Shown here: positions 35,690 through 46,865 of the stretch, in pieces
How the letters are laid out: each line of letters opens with the position of its first letter
Position numbering within the stretch: the first letter of the stretch is position 1
From: Phragmites australis
Lineage: Eukaryota; Streptophyta; Magnoliopsida; Poales; Poaceae
Length of the DNA: 64,000 bases
NCBI RefSeq assembly: GCF_958298935.1
Contig: NC_084921.1
Span: forward strand, 32,986,001-33,050,000
Direction of reading: 5' to 3'
Translations under genes and position numbers: made by a program
Notes under the pieces: model-generated
Databases searched by the model: none
Seen by the model: only the letters and a program-made list of their open reading frames with translations
What the model was told of the DNA's origin: nothing

Positions 35690-37799
35690 CGACGCACGGA
35701 TCCTGGAAAGCCTAGAGCCATAAGGTTGCAAGGTAACATGGATGCAGTAGATGCTGTTGATGGCCTACGTAAGTACAAAATAGTCAGCCGTTCTGTAGAA
35801 TATGAGCTCAATGATAGCACACAACGGGAGACCGTGTACACCTTTTAGGACATTGTTGAACACCTCCGCTATGTTCGTTGTCATGATTGTATACCTAACA
35901 TGAGAGATAACAATTTTAGATGGGATATTTGCATAACCAAGAGTGAAATACGATCATTGAAATGCTATGTCCCAACCTGGCACCGTGAGTGTCATGGATT
36001 ATGGCCCAATGCTCCGCCGGCTTTCCCGCTATCCACTGGCTAAACGTAGTACGTGAACGGCTGATGATGGTTCGGCCCCTCACCATTGGCGTCCGCAGAT
36101 GGTCCTCCTATGCTTCTTGCTCTACCATCATCTTGCGAGTGGTCTCATTTAACTCTTGCCATATCTCGTTGAACTTCGCCTGCTAGTTCTGAAGCCATAA
36201 CCCTTTGAACATCTTTACAAGACCCTTGTTGTGGTACCTTGAGTACAGGTTTGCACCCAAGTGTCGCATGCACCACCTTCTCTCTACATCAGGCCATGCA
36301 ATGAAGTAGTTTGTGCTATCATGCAGCACGTCCAACGCATGTAAGAGACCCTTGTTACAGTCTGAGATGATGCAAACTTGTTCCCTATTACCAACGGCAC
36401 GTATCCTCACCAAGGTGAGGAACCACAACCAACTATCATTGTTCTCACTCTCAACCATTGCAAACACGAGAGGAATGATCTGATTATTTGCATCCGCCGC
36501 CATCATTGCCATAAGGTTACCATGGTACTTGCCGCTAAGAAATGTGGCATCCACACACACAACCGGCTTGCAATGTCTAAAAGCTTCGATGCATTGTGCA
36601 AAGGACAAAAACCTAATGAGGTATCAGTCAGTGCTATTGTATGACTCATCCTCCAGCTTGATCGGCTCATCAGCCATGGCCCACTGAGTCACTGGATTCA
36701 TTATGGCAATCTTCTGCAGCAGCCTTAGGGCATAGTTGTAAGATTCTTCGAAACTTCCAAACAATATATTCAACGCCTTCTACTTCGCTTGCCACGCGGT
36801 GTGGTAATTGATCAACATACCCGTCTTAGTCTGCACCTCCTCCATAATGGATTTTGGTGACAAACATATGTTTGTGCTAACAAGGGTGATGGGGAGTTGG
36901 GCTATGAACCTCGTATCAATAGCATGGCTTACATTCCTAATAGTCTCTTTGCTGCATGTATGTGGGGTGTGTCTACTCAGCACAAAATAGTTCTCGTATT
37001 TTGGCTTATGTGCTCGTACGAAGTAAGGACAATTCGGCTACTTGATACACCTGACCTCATACTCTATAGGGTTAGACCGGGCGCACTTGTGGTTCTTCTT
37101 GTGATTACAGCATAGTTGCTAATAAAGTGGATAACCTCCTCCATGTTTCGAAACCGTTGTCCCACCTGGATATCGCTATTTTGGTATCCCCAGTTAGATA
37201 AGGTGTTATACTCAACAATAGTACAATCTAGCAGCCCAGCACCATGAAAATACTGGATCGCCGGCACCAGGTCATCGTTGTCAGTAGCTTCTTTATCCTT
37301 GCTACCACCAACTTTATCATCCATACATCTTGCATCTACCTCAGTAGGGTCCACTCCAGGTCCCTCTATACCGGAACTGCCCTCCCCGACATGCCCTCCC
37401 TCCTCATCATGCATCACATGATGGCTTGATCCTTCCACGCTAGTCACCGCTTCACCTTGCACTAGTCATGATACTATGTTTATGTACACCCCCATTTGAA
37501 AGTTCTCCTCCAATACCTTGCGTGAGTACAAAGTACATGCACTGTTCCTTCTCAAATTGAATAACGTATGGACAATGACCAAGCTGTTTGGCACAAGCCA
37601 TGGCCGCACACCCTCTAGGACAACATTATAGGACTGTTGGTTCACACGCAAAAGGCTCATAACATGTGATTTTAAGCCATATAGATCAATAGGTAGCTCA
37701 ACCGTACTCTCTATGTGCTGGTAATTCTGAATTGATACGAGCCTCCCATGCAAAACAGCGAGATGTTCTCCAAAATATGGATAGTCATAGCGTCTCTGC
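35690..37799 (-). pseudogene. Element B MuDR-type transposase
   Basis: The frame begins after a probable acceptor near 37799 (RRYDYPYFGEHLAVLHGRLV), passes an acidic stretch, a MuDR block (VGQRFRNMEEVIHFISNYAV near 37150; HTPHTCSKETIRN near 36960) and YHTAWQAKKALN. The MULE domain follows: CKPVVCVDATFLSGKYHG (36570-36520), CIISDCNKGLLHAL (36370-36330), RRWCMRHLGANLY (36280-36240) and MTTNIAEVFNNVLKGVHGLP (35880-35820). The first two catalytic Asp residues are kept, unlike in element A. Stops occur after GLWLQN and in EQEA-stop-EDHL, and I see no SWIM finger or zinc knuckle before the PMD gene. So it is truncated or decayed at its C-terminus. Confidence 0.85.
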
Positions 37800-37963
37800 T
37801 AAACAAACGTAAATGTAAAAAAATAACTAAGATGTATGTACGATAAACAGCTAATTACGCCTCATACATTAACCTAAGTGATAAAGCTAATTAATCAAAT
37901 TAGTTCTATTAATTTGGTCTACAGTGTCAAATTCGGCACCTCGTGTTACTCTACTTAACCTAA

Positions 37964-38349
37964 GAGCATCTCCAGTAGAAAAGCTGTCCAGCTCGCTATC
38001 CTGTAGAGAGACGAGAGAGAAGCCAGCTACCATTTGCTTCAAAGCTCCATTTTTTCTCCTCTTTCATAAATTCATGCTTGTGGCGGGATCGCAACTCCGG
38101 TTATCATGCTTATGGCGGGATCGTAACTGCTTTTGTGGTGGGTTCATAACTCCGGTTACGATGCCTGTGGCGGGATCGTAACTCCGGTTATCATGCCTAT
38201 CACGGGACCATAATGGTGGTTACACTGTGGTAGATTCTGTTACGAGATCATAATTGCGATTACCGCACAAGCACACACATTGTACATTCCTCTACCACCT
38301 GCCCACATGCATATGTCGAGTCGAATTTAGCTAGTCTGCTGAAGTGCTC
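37964..38349. mobile_element. MITE-like element with internal minisatellite, inside B
   Basis: The ends are GAGCATCTCCAGTAGAAAAGC and, in reverse complement, GAGCACTTCAGCAGACTAGC, the 'GAGCATCTCCA' class common in grasses. Flanks are TAA and TTA. Inside, about 38079-38270, units of roughly 33 bp built on GGCGGGATCGTAACTCCGG are repeated five to six times and partly palindromic (GTTACGAT / ATCGTAAC). It lies upstream of the element B transposase frame. Confidence 0.55.
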
Positions 38350-38825
38350 TTAGTGAGTAAGCTAATTAATCATATTAATTCAATTAAACTAATTAATCTG
38401 ATTAATCATACAACTCTAATAGCTTTGATTACATTACGTAAATACTCTAATTATATGCTCTAATTTATCAAATTCATTACACCGACTAATCAAATTCATT
38501 AATAAAATTATGCAAATTCTTTACGTACTCTAATTTACCAACTTAATACCATTTAATCAATGTATTCAAACGGAATAAACAATCTACTTACTCTAATTAC
38601 ATTTACTAATCTAAATATTAATTACATACATAATCTAAGTACTTACTATTACAGAAGGCAGTCCTCTCCTCGCGCTGCTGCTCGTCCTGGCTGCTGCTAC
38701 TCCTCATCACTGCTTCGCTGCTGCTAAATGCCGAACGTTGCTACTCCTCCTCTCCTTGCACTACTCCTCCTTGTTGTGTTGCTACTGCGCTTCTGCTCGG
38801 TTGCTGCTGCGCTGCTGCTCGAGCC

Positions 38826-38834
38826 ATTTTATAG
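38826..38834 (-). promoter_or_regulatory. Candidate TATA box for element B genes
   Basis: The minus strand reads CTATAAAAT here, between the right TIR of B and its transposase frame, followed by CT/CTG-rich text. The position fits a promoter for the transposase transcript. It is inferred from location only. Confidence 0.4.
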
Positions 38835-38989
38835 GCAGCATGCAAGCGAGCCAGCATGCATGTTTGCAACCGAGTCATCATGCAAGTGCAGCAGCACAAA
38901 AAGAATAAAGCATAAAGAACAAAGCAGGCAACCGGTCGAAAGATTAAAGCAGACGCGACGTGATGTGACGGCCAAAGCAAAAGCAGACA

Positions 38990-39239
38990 CGACGGTGTAC
39001 CAAAAAAGTCATTTTCGGCATACCGTGTGGTGAATACAGGTGATTTTCGGCACACAGTGTGCCCAATATGGGCAACAGTACCGTATTCGGCACACGGTGT
39101 GCCGAAAATGACTTTTTCGGTACACGGTGTACCGAAAATGGTCGTGTGCCGAATACAGATTCTAAATTAGTAAATACGACTATATGTTATCTATTTCGGT
39201 AAATACGCTCATATATGTTGTCTAATTTTACATTTTTTC
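38990..39239 (-). repeat. Right TIR of element B with palindrome array
   Basis: In reverse complement it matches the left arm from GAAAAAATGTAAAATTAGAC through ACATATATGAGCGTATTTAC and ATCTGTATTCGGCACACG. It has about five palindromic units related to TCGGCACACGGTGTGCCGA, some imperfect (GGCATACCGTGTGGTG). Confidence 0.9.
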
Positions 39240-39574
39240 TCGAAACTACCATACTCTAAATACTACTATGTATCTAATAGCTATCCTACCATGTCGAAAT
39301 TGATCTTTACAATATACTACAAAAGACAGCATATCCTACCTTTCTAAACCCTACGTCTCATATAATATAACTACTGTTATATCGTTAAAGCCTAGATCTA
39401 GTGGTACTTTAATTACTAATAAAAACATAAGTCTAATAAAATTACCAGAAACCAAGATCCAAAATCCACAGGTCAAAAATAGTTGAGCTTCACTGCGCTG
39501 CCTCCCTCTCCTCCCCCTCTCTTTCTTTTTTTCTAGATTTAAATGGCTATTTTGACTGATTTTCAACCTTTTTA

Positions 39575-39869
39575 TACTGATGGAGGGAGTGGGGTTCGGA
39601 GGCTAACTGCTCCCTGAGAGGGCAGCAAGGGGGCTAACCACCCTCTCAGAGTGCGGTAAGATGTGGTACGGTCGTGAACGCGGGGGAGGGTCCTATCCGC
39701 TCCCTGAGAGGACGGTAAAGGGTGGTGCTGCCACTGTGGCACCCTGAACACCATCTAAAAGGCCTGCAGCCCTTTCAAGGACTATAGATGCCTCTTTATG
39801 TAAATCTTATCAATAGAAATCTATTTATTTAAATATTAGATATAAAAAATATAAAAATAAAAAAAACTC
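39575..39869 (-). repeat. Right terminal inverted repeat of element A
   Basis: In reverse complement it begins GAGTTTTTTT and reads TATATCTAATATTTAAATAA, matching the left arm, then continues with CTCTCAGGGAGCGG, ACTCTGAGAGGGTGG and CCCTCTCAGGGAGCAG. These are repeated short palindromes around a CTCTGAGAG core. The CCACCTACAT target copy follows at 39870-39879. Confidence 0.85.
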
Positions 39870-39879
39870 CCACCTACAT

Positions 39880-41083
39880 CACCACTTGCCACCAGCTCTG
39901 CGGCCCAATCGGCTAACGCCAACGCACGAACCATGCAAACCACGCAGTGATGCATGTAGAAAGGAGTCAAGATGGAGCGTGGTGGCGGCGGCGTATCTGG
40001 CGTCGACACGGGCGCGTGCGGAGCGGCGCGGCGTGGCTTGGGCTCATACTCGAGGACCTCAACCGAGACGGCACCGGTGATGGTGAGCAACTGTGATTAC
40101 GTGAAGTGTGAACTGAGCAATTGAGCATAATCTTTTTAGTTCTTTGAATCTTTGTTAGTTTCAGAGTCTGAAATCTGGATGTCTGATACTCTGATGTAGC
40201 ATTGGTGATTGATCTCAATTCTGAATGTCTGAGTAGCATTGGTGATTGGTTGAGTTTTTGTTAGTTTCAAGGATAATCTGAATGGTTTGAATCCGAATAT
40301 TAGTCTAAACTCTTTGTTAGAATCTGGGAGGATATTTATAGTTATCGAAAAAAATAACTATTTACAATACATTACGTACATCTAAATTCAAAATCTTGAA
40401 CTCACCACTAAACCTTATCCACATCATCCGTATTTATACTAAGATTTATGCACTGCACATGAGAATAACATATGTGCACCCTACATATGCAATAGAAAAT
40501 CTCGGTGCATAATGAATCGTGGATAAGCCACTCCACTCACATGCCGTTTCAGAAAAACTTTGTTGATTGATCGACGGATGAAAGGGGTGCCGGCCATGTG
40601 ACCGGTGGGAGGGAAGGAATGTAGAGAGAGAATGTACGTACATAGATCTACATGTATACAAACATATCTGAAATGGACGACTACTGAGAGAGATCTCGCC
40701 ACGGATGCATGCTATCCATCCAACACCTCGATCGCAACTGTAACATCACACTACGTCTCTCTCTCTCTCTCTCTCTCTGGTGTCTCGTCACTGCAGGGGG
40801 ATGAGCTTGCACGGCACGAGAGGGTCCACCTGGCCCTGCGACGCTGCCGGGCTCTCGCTCACGTGCCGCCGCAGCGTTCTCTTGCACGCACAGCAGGGAG
40901 CCGGCCGGCGGGGTCGAAACATGCGCGCATGCCGTGGATGTGTTGTAAGCTGCGGGGGCACGGCTTGGACAGGGCACATGACAAACGTAGCACGCATGCA
41001 AGTACCACGCAGCACAGCAGATTCAGAGGCCGCCTCAGGGACTATCGATCTCTTCGACCTTGCGTCTTGCACACATCTGCAAT
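39880..41083. other. Gap between MULE A and the Ac/Ds-like element
   Basis: GC-rich text at 39965-40080 ends ACCGGTGATG|GTGAGC, which could be an exon donor. GC-rich text after TGTCTCGTCACTGCAG at 40795 could be an acceptor. I cannot recognise a protein in either. A (TC)n tract lies at about 40756-40778. GTAGCATTGGTGATTG occurs twice (40195 and 40232). Confidence 0.4.
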
Positions 41084-41091
41084 ATGATTAA

Positions 41092-41748
41092 TAGAGATAA
41101 AAACGGAAAGGATAAATCTCGTCAGATTTTGATCCGTTTCCTATATTTTTCTCAGCTACTTTCAGATTTTCAGCCTTATGTGGAACAGAACTAAAATAGT
41201 TTTGTTATTGTTTTCGGACCATATTGTAGGTATTCCGTTTAATTAGGAATTTCCGTTTTTTCAATTGTAGAAGGAGAGAGAAGAAACAAGAAGTGGTGTG
41301 TACATGAATCATGAATCATGATGATGGTGAGTTATACGCTAAGTGGAAGATTGTTTGTCTTGGTGTTTTGCTATCTTATTAGATTATTATTGTAACATGT
41401 GTGATTATGTCTATTTATGATTTAATGACTTTGTGTGATTGTATGTTGTATTGAGTACTCAAGTTACGATATGGTGATTATTGTTTAGCATTAAGACTTA
41501 TATCGCTACGTGATCTATTTGTGCATAGTATGAATTACTTTATTTGTGTGAATTAATTATGTCTTGTGTCGATGCTTTGAAATTATGGTTCTACAGGTCA
41601 GTATTTTCGGTTTGAATTATTTGGATTGGTTCGTTTTTAATATTCCAATATTATCAAATTCGTACATGATTTTCTATTTTTGAGAGAAAATATAAAAATA
41701 AAAATGATTAGAGACTTTTCCTGACTGTTCCCGTCTGTTTCATCCCTA
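41092..41748. mobile_element. Ac/Ds-like hAT non-autonomous element, 657 bp
   Basis: The left end TAGAGATAAAAACGG and right end (reverse complement) TAGGGATGAAACAGACGGG are Ac/Ds-type termini (consensus TAGGGATGAAA). The 8-bp duplication ATGATTAA is perfect at 41084-41091 and 41749-41756. Inner text has CGGAAAGGATAAATCTCGTC and TTTTCCTGACTGTTCCCG, typical subterminal sequence of this group. No transposase is encoded. It would need an autonomous hAT element to move. Confidence 0.9.
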
Positions 41749-41756
41749 ATGATTAA

Positions 41757-44320
41757 CCGATTCCTTTGCTGATCTTGCTTTGCTAATCTTTCTAGATTTA
41801 TATATAAGTTCGTCCTGTTTTGCTAATCTTTCTAGATTTTTTTCTTCTTCTTCTGGGTCCTGATCGATCGCGATCGGATGCATTTCCACGCATGCATGGC
41901 CGGGTTACGTGGGCTGAGCCGGGACGCAGTAATTGTAGTTACCAGCTGTTGCGTTGCATCGGTGCCGATTTAAGTTTCTACTGGACCACAGCACAGAGAG
42001 CAACGTACCTGTGCCGGAACGGATATCTTTCTCGTGCGCAAGGTAATTTCTGACGGCGACGGGCGATCTAGAGGAGAGAAGAGAGAAGTGCCGGTCACCG
42101 TGCAGGTTTTTCAAGAAACCAGTATAAGTGTATAACACGCAAACGCAAGTACATATTAACACTATCACACGTACTAACGTACATACTTACACAGCAATAA
42201 TCGTACAAGGTATATGAGCAAAGGCAATCGGAGCGCTGCATTATTCCACATGCAAATTAAGCTTATGCAAAATGCAATAATAACACAGTAAGTAGCCTAC
42301 TTAAGCCGGATTTGTTTTTTGTTCATTATTCATGGATATATAGGCAGGCATAAGAGCGTCCGTACTCAGCAAGCTCGCGTCGTAGCATGCATGTACGTAG
42401 TGCCTCTACTGTACTATTTAATCTTGCTTTGGCCTACAAGCTCGCTCGTGGTACTTGCTAGATACTGTACAAAACTGAAGTGTCATATCTTATTGTACCC
42501 TAGTACTATTGCCATAACCATGCATGTGTGCGAGGAGAGAGAGGGGAATATATATGGAGAAGAAAAATAGATAGGGTCCAGCCAGCAGGCAGGCCAGGGA
42601 ATCCAATGTAAGCGAGGGGTCCCCATATATGCAAATGCATGAGCAGTAGAGAGATGTAATTCTCCCTAACAAACCAATCAAGCCAAGCATTATCCCATCT
42701 CTCTCATCCATGAGCTGTAGAGAGAGATGTAAAAAAAAGCAAATGCTATTATTCATACACCTCTTTTTGCAAAAAAATTCAGACGATGACTATAAACTGT
42801 TGGATGGGCATCCAACGGCCCACAACCTTTTTTAACCTTTGCTCGCGCATGTCCCACCTCGTCGTGCCCCGCCTCCCGCCCGCCCCAAGTCATCTCCAGC
42901 GGCGTTCCCACTGTCAGATCCACACCCGCCACCCTACCATGCTAATTTGGTCGATTCACACTCTCCCACCCCACCCCTGGCCCTTCGACCGTTCTCTGTC
43001 GCTTAACCCCTGCGCTCGCCTCCTCCGTCGGGCCGACCTGTCTCCTTTGTAGCTTCCTCCAAAGTTAGCGACGAATGAACCCCCAATCAATCCCCACCGA
43101 GAACCTTGTCGGTACGGCTATGCAAAAAACACCGAAACCAAAGAATCGAACTGAACGGTACAATCGAAATTGTCGATTTTTTGGTGTTCGGTGATTGGTT
43201 CGGTTCCTGCTTCAATGTTGTTCGATGCTCGAATCAGTTTTTATGTGCCAAAAAATAAAGAACCTGAAGATCACTCCTACCTCTCAGTTCCTCGACTCTC
43301 CCGAGCCTCGACGGACGAAGGCCCAAGCAGCGAAGCGAGCAAGCGACCCACTCCTGTCTCCCCCGAGCCTCGATGGGCGAAGGCCCTAGTCACATCCGAG
43401 CCTCAAATCCCCAGATCCCAGCCTCGCCCCACCTAAGCATAGCCACCATCCTGCCACGGCACTAAGCCGCCATTGGCCACCGCCTAGGCACCCCTAGCAG
43501 TGGAGGTGAGCTCAAGCTATCCGGGAATTCGCGCGGGTTCGATGACTGCAGGGCCGCGAGGGTGAGCGTGCACACGGAGGCGCCGCAGATGTGAAGATCT
43601 GGTGGTTCAGATGGCTGCTTTCGCTGCGGTCGTGACCATGTAGGCATCGGGAGGGGGATGACGCAACAATGTGAGCCGTGAAGTGAGTTGGGTTGGGTTG
43701 GGTGTATGCATGGTTTTTGGGTTTTTGGCCAGCTCTGATGTGAGGTGTTGGGTTTGGACCTTGGCTTTTGCAGGTGGCGGAGGTGGGTGGACTGGCAGGG
43801 ATGTACTTGGAGCAGTGAAACCTCTACGCCGGCTGGAAGATAGGATCTGAAATTCGATGAAAACCGAAATCGACTCTTAAAAACCAAAACCAAACTAGCA
43901 ATTTTCCATTATTTTTCATCATCTTCAGTTTACATATTCTAAAAACTGAAATATGCATACACCCAAAAAAACGAATACCTAAGTCTACTCGTCGGCTCTG
44001 TTCACTGGAGCCTCAAATATAGGAAGCGGGAAAAAAACAAAGTGGATGACCATCACAGATGATGTATGAAAACTCACGTCATCACATGGCGCTGCACGTG
44101 CAGCGGAGCCCCACTCACGTGGTGGTGCCCCCCACCGCCCATGCGTCGGGACAGGCGCACTGCTCTTGTACGTTTTGGCGTCACAAAGTCATGATGCCAT
44201 GCGACCCTACGCGCACGAGCCCCGGCTCCAGCTTTTCTAGTCCAGTGCCGTGGGTAGTGATGTCGCACCCCGCTCAAGCGACCTCAGCCCGTGTGTCCTG
44301 CTCACGTATGTCTTCTTTTT
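41757..44320. other. Gene-free stretch
   Basis: TTGCTAATCTTTCTAGATTT occurs twice (about 41782 and 41820), a short tandem duplication. ACCGAAA/TTCGGT-type motifs cluster at 43115-43205 and 43855-43925, suggesting an old hAT-type element, but I could not define ends. GTTGGATGGGCATCCAAC near 42799 is an isolated palindrome. No gene is supported. Confidence 0.45.
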
Positions 44321-44579
44321 GAGTAAATTTTACAAAACTACAACTATTTATATTTAACTATCACAAAATTATTAATTTTAGAATAAGTTTTAAAAAACTA
44401 TAAGCACTTATACCTCTAGTAACATAAAACTATACTTTTTATACAAAACTACAAATAAGAGCATAAAATGTAGTTTTGTGTACTAGGATATAAGTACTCG
44501 TAGTTTTATAAAACTCCTCAAAAAATTATAGTTTTATAATAGTTATATATAAATAGTTATAGTTTTATAAAATTTACTC
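44321..44579. mobile_element. Palindromic MITE, 259 bp
   Basis: The left arm GAGTAAATTTTACAAAACTA pairs with the reverse complement of the right arm (GAGTAAATTTTATAAAACTA), and both continue ACTATTTATAT. Most of the element is an inverted repeat. The flanks are pyrimidine-rich on both sides, so the target duplication is ambiguous. It resembles the MULE-type MITE at 4906 in layout. Confidence 0.75.
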
Positions 44580-45173
44580 TTCTCTCTTTGATTGTTATGT
44601 CAGCCTCGCCCGTCCGTCTGCCGTCTTGATTACTCTTTTTATGCCGCAGGAAATCTCATAAAAAAAATACTCGTTTTCGAGGTGTTGGTAAGACTAATGC
44701 GTTTGTCCATCAAACAGGGAGTGAGCACGCAATTAATTAAGGATGTCTGTCAAGTCATAAGAATGCCAGCTTTCACGTGGTTAATTAATTAGCTTGCTGG
44801 CCATCTATTATATTTAGAATTTATTTAGCAGAACTCTAATTTTAAAAATTATTGAAGTTAAGTATATCTAGTTTTAAAAATTATTGAAACTGAAGTTACA
44901 AATAGATTAGGATGTTTAAATGAGCCATCTTATTCGTATTTTATATCAAAGATAAATGCTTAAGACACTTTATTTTAGTTTACAAAGTTTAAATCTTATA
45001 TGAATTTAGGAGTTAGAACTTCGCCAAAATCCTTTGGTACGTTGCTCTTGCTAGCTCCAGCCTCTACGGCAGCAGGTGAGGAGTCTATGGAACCAATCAG
45101 GTAGGCGTACAAGATTTCCTTGGAGCTCCTCTTCTTTTAATTTGCCCACAGACGACACAGATTAGCTTGGCGA
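44580..45173. other. AT-rich gap
   Basis: A near-duplicate TTTTAAAAATTATTGAA occurs at about 44839 and 44873. No gene or element ends are recognised. Confidence 0.4.
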
Positions 45174-45659
45174 TAGGAATGGCAACGGGCCCATCCTTGC
45201 CGGGGAGTGTTTTCCTATCCGTCTCATTTATGCATTAGAGGAAATTTTCTCCTACCTTTATCTTTACGGAGAATTTTGTGAAAATCAGATCTCTAATGAA
45301 GATGTAAAGTTAAATTATACTTGATTACTTCTGTATATTAATAATATGTTCATAGTATAAATAAATAATTTATTGATTCATATGAGAGTAATTAATATAA
45401 GATAAGTTAAATATAGTAGGTTAGATAAAAAAATATAAAGTAGTTTATCATTTCTCTTACGTAATATAATATTTGTATATTTATAGACTAAGAAAAATAT
45501 GTATATGTGTGATTTAGGATTATAACAGGGAGCGGAGATGAGAAACGCTTTCTCATCCTCGTCCTCGTATAAATTCACAAAGATCAAATTTTCTTATAGC
45601 CATCTTTTAATATTAGATTCCCCACAAGTTACCGAACCCATTACCATCTACCATCCCTA
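45174..45659. mobile_element. hAT-like non-autonomous element, 486 bp
   Basis: The left end TAGGAATGGCAACGGGCCC and right end (reverse complement) TAGGGATGGTAGATGGTAAT match the TAGGGATGGCAACGGG ends of a common grass hAT family. The middle is AT-rich. GAATTTATACGAGGACGAGG lies near the right side in reverse complement, as in that family. The 8-bp flanks do not match well, so the element is old or its ends are slightly off. Confidence 0.6.
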
Positions 45660-46816
45660 CGTGATGCTCCCCTTAATTACCCTGTCCGGCCCTGTTCTTT
45701 CTTCTCATCTTCTCCTTCCTTTTACAAGATACTAGATACTCATCTCTAGACAGAGGCTAGCTAGAGAGAGAGAGCGCGTTATATATATTATATTTCTTCC
45801 GCGTTGCATTCCATTGCATGTTCTCGACTAACTAACATGGGATTCCCTGCACGCAGTTTAAAAAATGATGAAAAGAGAGAAAGCAAGAAACTCCAATCAC
45901 AAACTACATCCATGCTGCAGCAAGTTGTTTATTTTTGTCCTTTTTTTCAGGAAGGAATTCTGCATTTCTGCTACCTTCAGGCTGGACCGCTGGATGCAGC
46001 GGCCAATAGCCAATGTTGCGACCACTGCTGGACGGATATGTGCGGGCTTCGCTTGGGCCTTCCTCATTGGTCCCTTCCTTCCCCTCTGATGCCAATGTTG
46101 CGACCACCGGAGGCAGGCAACGTGCCATGGCATATTGGCCACACATTGCTATCCTCCTTGATTGTAGTCTTTGCTCACAGCTCACGACATGTAAAAAACC
46201 TTTATAATCATGCAGATTTCTGATAGGTGTTTGCATAAGCCCTACCATGAAAGAAGACTCTGAAAAGGAACTATGCAAAAACTAACTGATGAATGAGATG
46301 CCAGGCCATGTACATGCAGCTGTGTGGTCACCTTCAGATCTTATCAGAGAAAGGAACAGCTTCTGTCTGGGTTCCCAGCAGCTTTCTTCCAACAAAGCCC
46401 CATCACATTACATGCTTGCTTGGTTCAACATATATGTCAAGGAGAAGAGATCTAGGAAGTAGTTGGGTCTCATGTGCATGCATGGATGGATGCATCTCAA
46501 GCTCCCTTAAGCACAGAAGAATCAGAAAAAAAAAAGTCCATGTTTTGCCATGATGGATCCCTGAGGTGCTCACAAGCTGACCTACCTGAAAAGTTGCAAT
46601 AAGGGTGTGATTTCAGCTTTTTTTATAGTACCTTTTGTTTGGAGCACATCATAGTACACTTATGTCATTAGTGGCACCATTAAGGCCCAATAGTTAGATT
46701 GGGACAGAGAAGGGAAATAATGTGGCTGTCTGCCTAATGCATCTGGCATCCATACATACATCTATATATTCGTCTACTTGCATATATAATTGTGTGCTTA
46801 CAAGGCTTCAGATCAA

Positions 46817-46865
<49 letters not shown>

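Larger units (their letters stand above)
31048..39239 (-). mobile_element. Inner MULE (element B), PMD-bearing, 8192 bp
   Basis: The element is flanked by a perfect 9-bp duplication TCGAAACTA (31039-31047 and 39240-39248). Termini GGCAAAAATCCAAAATTAGG and (reverse complement) GAAAAAATGTAAAATTAGAC begin inverted repeats of about 250 bp that look about 85-90% alike by eye. The gene order repeats that of element A: transposase (37799-35690), PMD protein (35640-33000) and a third frame (about 32720-31740), all minus strand. Because it interrupts A between A's transposase 5' side and A's right TIR, B arrived later. Its coding frames also carry stops, so it is not autonomous now. Confidence 0.9.
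23140..39869 (-). mobile_element. Outer MULE (element A), PMD-bearing, 16.7 kb with insert
   Basis: The element starts GAGTTTTTTT and ends with the reverse complement. The 10-bp duplication CCACCTACAT is perfect at 23130-23139 and 39870-39879. Long imperfect terminal inverted repeats of about 230 bp contain GC-rich palindromes. Without the inner element B and its duplicated target (31039-39239), A is about 8.53 kb. On the minus strand it carries, in order from its right end: a MuDR-type transposase pseudogene (30777-28257), a PMD pseudogene (28085-25068) and a Cys-cluster reading frame (about 24480-23830). All are broken by stops. Mutator superfamily membership rests on target length, long TIRs and the transposase. 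The TIRs are clearly more diverged than those of B. Confidence 0.9.

Noticed and set aside
38079..38270. CRISPR-like or telomere-like repeats
   Set aside because: Units of about 33 bp vary in length, have no unique spacers, and lie inside a small transposon-like insert.
23140..39869. A single 16.7-kb transposon with two transposases
   Set aside because: A second complete pair of inverted ends with its own 9-bp duplication at 31039-39248 shows two nested elements.
40605..41091. Several frames of 100-160 codons on both strands
   Set aside because: No recognisable domain, and the composition includes a (TC)n tract. Possible exon signals are noted only as weak.
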